Shown here: in pieces, positions 1-5,137 of the stretch
Layout of the letters: each line of letters opens with the position of its first letter
Numbering within the stretch: position 1 is the stretch's first letter
Source: Synergistaceae bacterium
Lineage (GTDB): Bacteria; Synergistota; Synergistia; Synergistales; Aminobacteriaceae
Length of the DNA stretch: 6,387 nucleotides
Reading direction: 5' to 3'
NCBI GenBank assembly: GCA_017448375.1
Contig: JAFSLR010000078.1
Span: forward strand, 1 to 6,387
Notes under the pieces: generated by a model
Told to the model about the DNA's origin: nothing
Databases searched by the model: none
Seen by the model: only the letters and a program-made list of their open reading frames with translations
Program-made: the position numbers and the translations under genes

Positions 1-1032
1 GGCTTCAGGGCTTCAGGGCTTCAGGGCGATGGGCGGGATTTTGTCGCCGATTCGCTGAGAGGACTTGCGATAATTCTTGTGGTTGTCGGTCATGTAATAG
101 CAGGATTTAATAACAGTAGGCTGGCATTTTCGGGAAGTGCGCTTATTAACGGGTATATATACAGCTTTCATATGCCGTTGATGTTTATGATCTCGGGGTA
201 TGTTGATGGAATGAAGGAAAATTCTTCCGGTACTCTCTGGCAAATCAAAAAAAGTGTTGTGGGAATATATCTTCCGTGTTTGTACTTCTCATTTCTTATC
301 TGGTTTCCGAAATTCCTGTGGTCAGCACTTGGAATAAACAATGCAGAAGGCTTTAACCTTGCGTCAGTTAATGACCTTCTCAGAATCCCCTTTTACGGTT
401 TTGATTTGTATTGGTTTCTATGTGCGCTTTTTTTCGTCAAGTTGCTTCACATTCTTACAGAGCATTTCATACCTAACTGGAAATTACGTGCATTATTCTG
501 GGCTTGTGCATTCGTGTTATATGAAGCTTGTACGTGCGTTCCGTTATTCTGTCGTTACGGGCTGTATTTCTTTATCGGATACACAGTGATGCAGAAAAAA
601 CTCATTACGCAGGATAATCATCCCGGAACATTATGGGGAATGCTTTTGTTTTTTGCGGGAATGATAATTTTCTCAGCGTCATATTTCTACGGGCTGGAAA
701 ATGTTTTTACAAGGACGGGTGCGGCATTATGTACAAGCCTTGCATTGTTTGTCATATTCTACGCTTGGGATATACGCGGGAAATTTCTTGCTTTCTGCGG
801 TGCTTGCAGCATGGTAATATACGTTCTGCATAACCCTGTAACTGCATCGCTGAGGCTAATTTTCCGCAGACTTTGGCTGTCTTCTTCCGTTAATCCGGCT
901 CTGCTGTTTGTGATTTGCTGCGTTATGGGTGTATTAGTTCCGCTCTGTGTGATAATGCTTTACAAGAAAGTGAATTGTCTGCGCTGGATTGAATATATAT
1001 TTTATCCGGGGAAATTAATCTTCAGGAAATGA
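1..1032 (+). CDS. Acyltransferase family 3 membrane protein (5' end outside the window)
   Basis: This looks like an integral-membrane O-acyltransferase (Acyltransferase_3, PF01757) that moves acyl groups, often acetyl, onto surface polysaccharide or another extracytoplasmic acceptor. The frame is open to the first base and has no ATG, GTG or TTG before GTG at 79. That GTG lies inside the conserved first helix, so the real start is to the left. Counting codons from base 1, the family signature RDFVADSLRGLA (codons 12-23) is followed by the conserved histidine in VVVGH (H31). FHMPLMFMISGY starts at codon 56, with H57 as a second hallmark residue. WFLCALF and a late IYVLHNP motif also fit the family, as do about ten hydrophobic segments. 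At least 343 residues are visible, close to full family length. Three 8-bp repeats fill codons 1-9. The acceptor cannot be told from sequence. The family call is firm; the exact reaction is inferred. Confidence 0.9.
   Translation, partial: GFRASGLQGDGRDFVADSLRGLAIILVVVGHVIAGFNNSRLAFSGSALINGYIYSFHMPLMFMISGYVDGMKENSSGTLWQIKKSVVGIYLPCLYFSFLIWFPKFLWSALGINNAEGFNLASVNDLLRIPFYGFDLYWFLCALFFVKLLHILTEHFIPNWKLRALFWACAFVLYEACTCVPLFCRYGLYFFIGYTVMQKKLITQDNHPGTLWGMLLFFAGMIIFSASYFYGLENVFTRTGAALCTSLALFVIFYAWDIRGKFLAFCGACSMVIYVLHNPVTASLRLIFRRLWLSSSVNPALLFVICCVMGVLVPLCVIMLYKKVNCLRWIEYIFYPGKLIFRK
2..25 (+). repeat. Octanucleotide tandem repeat, three copies of GCTTCAGG
   Basis: Three perfect head-to-tail copies of GCTTCAGG (2-9, 10-17, 18-25) are followed by a partial GC. 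The tract starts at the window edge, so more copies may lie to the left. It lies inside the acyltransferase reading frame, 23 bases before the RDF...LRG motif, and is stop-free in all three + frames. Because 8 is not a multiple of 3, gain or loss of one copy shifts the frame. The two other frames leaving the tract meet stops at 56-58 (TGA) and 108-110 (TAA). This is the arrangement expected of a slipped-strand phase-variation tract; switching itself is inferred. Confidence 0.85.
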
Positions 1033-1035
1033 GGC

Positions 1036-1084
1036 AAAAAAAAAAATCCCTTCCCGGAAGTTCAACCAGGAAGGGATAATTTTT
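1036..1084. terminator. Bidirectional intrinsic terminator between convergent genes
   Basis: A 9-bp perfect stem, ATCCCTTCC (1046-1054) with GGAAGGGAT (1069-1077), closes a 14-nt loop. On the + strand it is followed by AATTTTT (1078-1084), ending acyltransferase transcripts. Read on the - strand it is followed by the complement of an 11-base A run (1036-1046), which is a strong U tract ending the YbjN-gene transcript. It lies between the two convergent stop codons. Confidence 0.9.
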
Positions 1085-1557
1085 CACTCGCACTTTGCTA
1101 TTGCTTCTTCTGCTGTCGACCCTTTGAACATAATATCAAGCATTCCGGGCGCGTACCTGTCAAACATCATCGCGGGGATAATAATGCTTCCCTTGACGAT
1201 CTCCTCAGAGGGCGTAATCCCATCGCAGTCAACAAACGTCTTGTAGCGCAATTCCCCGTCAGTCATATCAAGCTCGAAATTACCGTTCCTGAGACCGTAA
1301 TTCGCACGGCAAATGAAATCGGACATTTCCTTCATGACGTTCTTGTCATCGCAGTCAGCCTCAATCGGGGATCTTGCGTAGACCGTGTAAGAATCATCTC
1401 TCACGGGGATTATGTATCTCAAGTGTTTTAACTTGCTCTCGATTCCAACTCCGAAACTGAAAACGCCGTGTTCCTCGTCAAAATCAAATTTCCAGTCGTC
1501 CCCTTCAAGAAAGCCTCTTATTACGTCAACAATTTCTTCTGAATACTCTGTTTCCAT
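1084..1557 (-). CDS. YbjN-domain protein
   Basis: This is a soluble acidic protein of 157 residues with no signal peptide or membrane segment. The pattern resembles the YbjN family (type III secretion chaperone-like fold): an N-terminal helix (about 5-18), strands with aromatic residues (WKFDFDEEHGVFSF, about 22-35), a central YIIPVRDDSYTVYARSP stretch (about 48-64), and a C-terminal helical part ending in a TAEEAIAKCE tail. The molecular role of this family is poorly known; a chaperone- or adaptor-like role is only a fold-based guess. The ATG is supported by AAGGAG (complement at 1568-1573), 10 bases upstream. It follows the HD_4 gene after 58 bases on the same strand and may share its transcript. 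It ends at the shared terminator. The domain call rests on pattern memory, so moderate confidence; that it is a real gene is very likely. Confidence 0.7.
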   Translation of the reverse strand: METEYSEEIVDVIRGFLEGDDWKFDFDEEHGVFSFGVGIESKLKHLRYIIPVRDDSYTVYARSPIEADCDDKNVMKEMSDFICRANYGLRNGNFELDMTDGELRYKTFVDCDGITPSEEIVKGSIIIPAMMFDRYAPGMLDIMFKGSTAEEAIAKCE

Positions 1558-1615
1558 GAGATATTAACTCCTTCGCGATAATTTTTGAGACATATATAAT
1601 ACCGCAAGCCCGAAT

Positions 1616-2050
1616 TTACCGCGTCAGTATTTCCCGCGCATGTTCATATTTTTTACGGCGGTCATCATATCTCTTCATGGCCTCAGAATTTCCAGCGAGT
1701 CTCGTTACGTCCATATTATGCTCAATATCTGAAAGTTTCACCTTACACGCAAGTGGATTAGCCTTGATTTTCAGTATATAGTCATTATAGCTTTCTCCGT
1801 CCCTGTGCGTGAGAACGTCAACAGCTTCGGCTATCTCAGGCGTGAAATTTTCCCTCAGATATTCAGGCGTTATTCCAGTGTCCTCCACAACGTCATGAAG
1901 AAGGGCTGTACAGATTTCCGCTTCAGTCTCCATCTTCATGGCAACAGTGAAAGGATGTGTGAAATAAGGCCGTCCGGCTTTATCCTTCTGGCCGTGATGA
2001 GCTGAATATGCGAGGTCTATAGCCTTGTTGATTAGCTCGCTGTAGAACAT
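1616..2050 (-). CDS. HD_4 domain phosphohydrolase, small alarmone hydrolase-like
   Basis: This 144-residue protein is a stand-alone HD domain resembling the hydrolase half of RelA/SpoT proteins and MESH1-type enzymes, which remove the 3'-pyrophosphate from (p)ppGpp. Metal-binding and catalytic positions are intact: H32 in PYFTHP, H52-D53 and E56-D57 in LLHDVVEDTG, and D108 and N112 in KLSDIEHNMD. No synthetase, TGS or ACT domain is present. At the place where RelA/SpoT hydrolases carry an arginine that contacts the guanine base (R of RKSGEPY), this protein has D23 in KDKAGRPY. That is common in small HD_4 proteins and leaves the substrate open; another nucleotide is possible. The ATG directly abuts the TGA of the XRE-cupin gene (TGAATG) and lacks a good Shine-Dalgarno, so translation is probably coupled. 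Cytoplasmic. Family sure, substrate inferred. Confidence 0.85.
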   Translation of the reverse strand: MFYSELINKAIDLAYSAHHGQKDKAGRPYFTHPFTVAMKMETEAEICTALLHDVVEDTGITPEYLRENFTPEIAEAVDVLTHRDGESYNDYILKIKANPLACKVKLSDIEHNMDVTRLAGNSEAMKRYDDRRKKYEHAREILTR

Positions 2051-2647
2051 TCAGCCGCCGTAATACACGATGTTGTAGGCAAGTAGATTGCTGTCCGTCC
2101 TGTTCGCGTAGATGTGCTTTCTGTTTGCGAGGAAACGGATTGCCTCACCCTTTTCAACTTCGTAAACATCATCGTCAAGAACAAGCGTGAATACACCTTC
2201 AGCGACCATGATATATTCCCAGATTTTTTCGCCGTGTGGCTCTGCGCTGATTTCAGAGTTTGGAGCTATGGCTAACTTGTGAATCTCCATTGACGTATTG
2301 ATGTCGTACCTGAACATGTACTGCAATTCGACTCCCCCGTGCGGTACAAGCTCTTCATTCTTGATGACTTCAACGAACTTGTCGGGGGATTTCATGAGCG
2401 AAGGCAGTGAAACGTGAATCCCTTCGCATATCTTGTAGAGCACGGCTATTGTGGGGCATTTACGGCCGCGTTCAATGTCGCTCAGCATACTTTTGCTTAC
2501 GTTGCTTCTTGATGATACTTCGTCGAGTGAAAATCCTCGCCTGAGTCTTGCGCGTCTCAGGTTCATTCCAATGATGCGGGTCATTGATTCTGTGCTGTTG
2601 AATTTCTCTCCAGATTCTGGTTCATCGGGAATAAATATTTTGTCCAT
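2051..2647 (-). CDS. XRE-family regulator with C-terminal cupin sensor domain
   Basis: This DNA-binding regulator of 198 residues has a helix-turn-helix of the XRE/Cro type at about residues 25-85. Its core reads LDEVSSRSNVSKSMLSDIERG, with the usual S-x-x-S-x-x-E-x-G pattern of the recognition region and P65 after it. A cupin_2 domain follows at about 105-198. H138 in PHGEKIWEY, E144 and H178 are candidate metal or ligand contacts, so a small ligand may bind there. Proteins with this layout often act as local repressors of amine, amino-acid or sulfur metabolism genes; the ligand here is unknown. The start is fixed by GAGGTG (complement at 2655-2660), 7 bases upstream, and by a TATAAT box just beyond. 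It is the first gene of the block and is joined stop-to-start to the HD_4 gene, which it may control. The first 20 residues are a poorly conserved extension. Confidence 0.9.
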   Translation of the reverse strand: MDKIFIPDEPESGEKFNSTESMTRIIGMNLRRARLRRGFSLDEVSSRSNVSKSMLSDIERGRKCPTIAVLYKICEGIHVSLPSLMKSPDKFVEVIKNEELVPHGGVELQYMFRYDINTSMEIHKLAIAPNSEISAEPHGEKIWEYIMVAEGVFTLVLDDDVYEVEKGEAIRFLANRKHIYANRTDSNLLAYNIVYYGG

Positions 2648-2666
2648 TGATTAACACCTCTGTGAA

Positions 2667-2675
2667 GTATTATAC
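2667..2675 (-). promoter_or_regulatory. Perfect -10 box with small palindrome before the XRE-cupin gene
   Basis: On the - strand the sequence TATAAT (complement at 2669-2674) lies about 20 bases before the start codon. It is embedded in a 9-bp palindrome, GTAT-T-ATAC (2667-2675). No good -35 hexamer is seen at 16-18 bases spacing (GTAAAA or similar), so transcription may need an activator or depend on the -10 alone. Overlap of the palindrome with the -10 would suit autorepression by the XRE protein (inference). The region lies in the 46-base gap after the reductase stop. Confidence 0.5.
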
Positions 2676-2693
2676 CCTTTAATGGCGGAAATT

Positions 2694-3620
2694 TTACCAC
2701 ATTTCAAATCTTTGATGAAGGTCAAGAGTTGAAATAGTATTCATTTCCTCATTTGTGAGTGTAAAATCGAATATGTTAATGTTCTCGCGGATATGTTCAG
2801 GATTCTTTGAGCCGGGAATTGTTATGTATCCTGCCTGAATGTGCCACCGTAATATAACCTGTGCTGGTGTTTTCCCGTGAGACTCTGCAATTTGCTTTAT
2901 GCTATCATTGCCGAAAAGCTCCTGAGTGTTTCCTCGTCCGCCGAAAGGATACCATGACTCAATCACAGTTCCGTAACGCTCAAGATATTTCTGCAATTCC
3001 GTGTTCTGATAGTAGATGTGATTCTCATTCTGGACGACTGCCGGAATAATTGTTGCGTTTCGTGTAATGCGCTCAAAGTCTGAGGGTGTGTAGTAGTTTG
3101 AGATTCCAATGCTGCGGATTTTCCCGGCTTTTACTCCGCGTTCGAGTGCCGAATAGACTCCCTCATCGTTATAGCCCGGCTGATGTATCAACATGAGGTC
3201 AATATATTCGAGTCCCAATGCGCTGTTTGAAGCGTCAATGGCTGAGTCGGGGTCTGTGTAATTTCCCGGCATAATCTTTGTTGTGATGAAAATATCTTCC
3301 CGCGTTATTATCCCCTCGCTTATGGCACGGCGGACTCCCTTTCCGACTCCTGACTCGTTCCCGTAATATCTCGCTGTGTCTATGAGCCTGTAGCCTTCGC
3401 GTATTGCTGTGTAAACGGACTCTTCTGCTGTATCGTTGTCCTGAGTCCATGTTCCGAGACCTAAGACGGGCATTTTGTAGCCGCTGTTGAGAGTTACATA
3501 TGGGACTTCGGGAACGTCGGAAATATTTTCACCCGTAACGCCTGAAACCCCCGATCCCCCCGAAGAACATCCCGCTGTCATGGCCGTAACAATCATCGCA
3601 AAAAGTATAAGTCTCTTCAT
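2694..3620 (-). CDS. Aldo/keto reductase with lipoprotein signal peptide
   Basis: This aldo/keto reductase reduces aldehydes or ketones to alcohols, normally with NADPH. The 308-residue protein begins with a short basic end and hydrophobic stretch ending in MTAGC (C18), a plausible though imperfect lipobox (T at -3), followed by a Ser/Gly-rich linker (19-36). The catalytic (beta/alpha)8 barrel starts near residue 40 with the family motif MPVLGLGTW. The tetrad is complete: D81 and Y86 (LIDTARYYGNE), K115 (TTK) and H146 (LIHQP). GISNY, VVQNE and IPGSKNPEHIREN, the last a cofactor phosphate-binding signature, are also present. The ATG is supported by AGGGAGGA (complement at 3627-3634). It follows the exported hydrolase gene but is separated from it by a terminator hairpin. 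A membrane-anchored extracytoplasmic form is odd, because NADPH is cytoplasmic. Enzyme family certain; the natural substrate cannot be read. Confidence 0.93.
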   Translation of the reverse strand: MKRLILFAMIVTAMTAGCSSGGSGVSGVTGENISDVPEVPYVTLNSGYKMPVLGLGTWTQDNDTAEESVYTAIREGYRLIDTARYYGNESGVGKGVRRAISEGIITREDIFITTKIMPGNYTDPDSAIDASNSALGLEYIDLMLIHQPGYNDEGVYSALERGVKAGKIRSIGISNYYTPSDFERITRNATIIPAVVQNENHIYYQNTELQKYLERYGTVIESWYPFGGRGNTQELFGNDSIKQIAESHGKTPAQVILRWHIQAGYITIPGSKNPEHIRENINIFDFTLTNEEMNTISTLDLHQRFEMW

Positions 3621-3636
3621 AATTATTCCTCCCTAT

Positions 3637-3669
3637 AAAAATACCCCGCCGGATTTTTCACCAACGGGG
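3637..3669 (-). terminator. Intrinsic terminator or attenuator between hydrolase and reductase genes
   Basis: On the - strand CCCCGTTGG (complement of 3661-3669) pairs with CCGGCGGGG (complement of 3644-3652) in a 9-bp stem with two G-U pairs and an 8-base loop. A TATTTTTAT tail (3635-3643) follows. It starts 14 bases after the hydrolase stop codon and its tail ends almost against the Shine-Dalgarno of the reductase gene (3627-3634). It would end hydrolase transcripts, and can also act as an attenuator for read-through into the reductase gene. Confidence 0.8.
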
Positions 3670-3683
3670 CAATTTTATTCTCG

Positions 3684-4703
3684 TTATTTCAGGTACGTGT
3701 CGAAAAATTCTTTTATCTCGGCAAACGGTATCTTCTCCATGTTGTCGTACAAATCAACATGTGATGCGCCCGGGATAATCGTGAGCTTCTTGTTGTCGCC
3801 CTTGAGCTTCTTGAATGCGTCCTCGCTGAAGTATCTTGAGTGAGCCTTTTCGCCGTGAATGATGAAAACTGCGCTCCTGATTTCGCCGGCGTACTGTAAG
3901 AGGGGCATGTTGACGAATGAGAGCGATGATGTAACGTTCCAGCCTGCGTTTGAGTTGAGGCTTCTCTCGTGATAGCCGCGAGGTGTCTTGTAGTAAGCGT
4001 AGTAGTCCTTCACGAACTGTGGCGCGTCATCGGGGAGTTTGTCCGGCACTCCTCCTGCAAGAGCGTAAGTCCCGGCCTTGTAATCTTTTGTGCGCTGATC
4101 GTTCATGGCTTTCTTCTTCTGGTAACGGGCTTCTTCGCTGTCTTCTGCGTCAAAATATCCGTTGGCGTTTACGCGGGTTATGTCATACATTGTTGTTGAC
4201 ACTGTGGCTTTAATGCGTGTGTCCATAGCCGCTGCGCTGATAGCCATTCCGCCCCAGCCGCAGATACCTATGATTCCGATTCTTTCGGGGTCAATGTAAT
4301 CCTGAACGCTGAGGAAGTCTACTGCTGCTGAAAAGTCTTCAGTGTTGATTGAGGGGTCAGCAACGTAACGAACATTTCCGCCGCTCTCGCCCGTGAATGA
4401 GGGGTCAAACGCTACAGCAACGTAACCCATTTTCGCCATTTCCTGAGCGTAGAGTCCCGAACTCTGTTCCTTTACTGCTCCGAAAGGCCCTGCGACTGCG
4501 ATTCCAGCATACTTCTTTGACTTGTCGAAACCTTTGGGGAAATAAATATCTCCTGTAAGGTCAATTCCGTAACGGTTATGGAAGTGAACTTTCTCGGCTT
4601 TGATTTCGGGGTCAATCTTGAATACGCGGGTATCGTTTTCGAGTGCCATTGCTGATGAGGTGAGGCACATAATTATAGCTGTGAGTAATATTGTTTTGAA
4701 CAT
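3684..4703 (-). CDS. Exported alpha/beta hydrolase, dienelactone hydrolase-like
   Basis: This alpha/beta hydrolase of 339 residues probably cleaves an ester or related bond in the periplasm or outside the cell. The N-terminus is a Sec signal peptide: MFK, a hydrophobic core, then SSAMA at 16-20 with cleavage expected after A20. An oxyanion-type segment VAGPFGAVKEQ (about 70-80) is followed by GICGWGG (146-152), the nucleophile elbow, where C148 replaces the usual serine, as in dienelactone hydrolases. The catalytic His is probably H315 in PGASHVDLYD. The HGEKAHSRYFSE stretch, typical of this FrsA/YcjY-like group, is likely to supply the acid. The start at 4703 is chosen for AAAGGAG (complement at 4714-4720), 10 bases upstream, and for the signal peptide right after it. 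An in-frame ATG at 4892 would add 63 residues, bury the signal peptide and run over the divergent gene. Substrate unknown. Confidence 0.9.
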   Translation of the reverse strand: MFKTILLTAIIMCLTSSAMALENDTRVFKIDPEIKAEKVHFHNRYGIDLTGDIYFPKGFDKSKKYAGIAVAGPFGAVKEQSSGLYAQEMAKMGYVAVAFDPSFTGESGGNVRYVADPSINTEDFSAAVDFLSVQDYIDPERIGIIGICGWGGMAISAAAMDTRIKATVSTTMYDITRVNANGYFDAEDSEEARYQKKKAMNDQRTKDYKAGTYALAGGVPDKLPDDAPQFVKDYYAYYKTPRGYHERSLNSNAGWNVTSSLSFVNMPLLQYAGEIRSAVFIIHGEKAHSRYFSEDAFKKLKGDNKKLTIIPGASHVDLYDNMEKIPFAEIKEFFDTYLK

Positions 4704-4713
4704 GGATTTAATT

Positions 4714-4720
4714 CTCCTTT
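4714..4720 (-). promoter_or_regulatory. Ribosome-binding site fixing the hydrolase start
   Basis: On the - strand AAAGGAG stands 10 bases before the ATG at 4703. It decides in favour of this start over the upstream in-frame ATG at 4892. Confidence 0.85.
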
Positions 4721-4736
4721 GTTTTGTGATGGGAAT

Positions 4737-4765
4737 ATTATCGCAGTCAATGCTGTAAAAGTCTA
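4737..4765 (-). promoter_or_regulatory. Sigma70-like promoter of the exported hydrolase gene
   Basis: On the - strand TAGACT (complement of 4760-4765; 4 of 6 bases match TTGACA) and GATAAT (complement of 4737-4742; 5 of 6 match TATAAT) are 17 bases apart. A transcript would begin near 4730, leaving a short leader that contains the AAAGGAG site. The interrupted palindrome at 4769-4784 lies just upstream of the -35, where a LysR-type activator commonly binds. Confidence 0.6.
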
Positions 4766-4781
4766 ATAGATATGCTAAAAT
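4753..4781 (+). promoter_or_regulatory. Candidate extended -10 promoter for the small gene and LysR gene
   Basis: TGCTAAAAT (4773-4781) reads as an extended -10 (TG-N-TAAAAT). The hexamer at 17 bases spacing, CTGTAA (4753-4758), is a poor -35. It lies about 40 bases before the ATG at 4822 and overlaps the divergent hydrolase promoter region, so the two sides could compete. Confidence 0.4.
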
Positions 4782-4784
4782 ATC
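4769..4784. promoter_or_regulatory. Candidate operator: interrupted palindrome GATAT-N6-ATATC
   Basis: Perfect 5-bp arms GATAT (4769-4773) and ATATC (4780-4784) are separated by GCTAAA. The site lies between the divergent genes, directly upstream of the hydrolase -35, and overlaps the candidate -10 (4776-4781) of the small-gene/LysR side. This position would allow one protein to activate the hydrolase and repress its own operon. The spacing is not the exact T-N11-A of classical LysR boxes, so the assignment is inferred, and AT-rich arms this short could occur by chance. Confidence 0.35.
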
Positions 4785-4821
4785 AGGCATTCCGAAAAAA
4801 ATATTACGGGGTGAAAAGATA

Positions 4822-5055
4822 ATGCAGAGAGTAAGAAACAATTTCCACAAGGCAAGAAAGCACACGCAGAAAATCAGCAGAGAAGTACGCAATATGAGAA
4901 AACAGTGGAGAAGAGACTGCGCTACTATAACATTTGAAGAATTACCGCTTGCTACAAGGAGAGCTATGGAGGAAGTCAGGCGTTACAAGGAGTTTTTGCA
5001 GGCGTGGGAAAAATCACTGGAGGATAATCCGCTGGAAGGTGATACTATTGACTAG
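4822..5055 (+). CDS. Small basic protein of unknown function
   Basis: No family is recognised. The 77-residue product is strongly basic over residues 3-31 (many R and K, also H9 and H14) and is followed by a mixed, probably helical segment with acidic residues towards the C-terminus (SLEDNPLEGDTID). It is predicted to be mostly alpha-helical and possibly coiled. No signal peptide, membrane segment or cysteine motif is seen (one Cys, C33). GGGGTG (4808-4813) stands 8 bases before the ATG, an acceptable ribosome-binding site, and a candidate promoter lies upstream. It precedes the LysR gene on the same strand by about 80 bases and is probably cotranscribed with it. The charge pattern could suit nucleic-acid or protein binding, but this is only a composition-based guess. 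The main doubt is whether it is conserved. Confidence 0.55.
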   Translation: MQRVRNNFHKARKHTQKISREVRNMRKQWRRDCATITFEELPLATRRAMEEVRRYKEFLQAWEKSLEDNPLEGDTID

Positions 5056-5128
5056 CGAGACAGTAAAGAGAAAATTTGAAACGCTCATGATTATGCGGGC
5101 TTGTACTCATTCTGAGCTGTTCAAGTAG
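5048..5128 (+). CDS. Possible 26-codon leader ORF before the LysR gene
   Basis: A TTG start at 5048 is preceded at 5 bases by AGGTGA (5037-5042). It overlaps the end of the small basic gene by 8 bases, and its TAG stop (5126-5128) falls inside the LysR Shine-Dalgarno. An internal ATG at 5087 is in frame. The peptide begins TSETVKRKFETL and resembles nothing known. The arrangement suits translational coupling, but the ORF is short enough to be chance. Confidence 0.2.
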   Translation: MTSETVKRKFETLMIMRACTHSELFK

Positions 5129-5132
5129 GTGA
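5126..5132 (+). promoter_or_regulatory. Ribosome-binding site fixing the LysR start at 5138
   Basis: TAGGTGA lies 5 bases before ATG at 5138. The in-frame GTG at 5129 falls inside this site and has no site of its own, so ATG 5138 is preferred. It also gives the family-typical beginning MEIKLLKYF. Confidence 0.75.
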
Positions 5133-5137
5133 TAATT

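Noticed and set aside
79..81. GTG at 79 as the acyltransferase start
   Set aside because: It lies inside the first conserved helix (ILVVVGH). The family motif RDF...LRG is encoded just before it in the same open frame.
1558..1615. Separate promoter for the YbjN gene (AT-rich TATTATATATG on the - strand)
   Set aside because: No matching -35 hexamer stands at a suitable distance. The gap is short enough for cotranscription with the HD_4 gene.
3235..3450. Long open frame antiparallel or offset to the reductase gene
   Set aside because: It has no family resemblance and sits wholly inside a well-supported gene with an intact catalytic tetrad.
4704..4892. Extension of the hydrolase gene to an upstream ATG at 4892
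   Set aside because: It would put 63 residues before a complete signal peptide, ignore a good ribosome-binding site at 4714-4720, and cover the divergent promoter region and the start of the small + gene.
4934..5128. 64-codon + strand frame overlapping the small basic gene
   Set aside because: Most of it is a shadow of the 77-codon gene in another frame. Only its last 26 codons have an independent, weak case.
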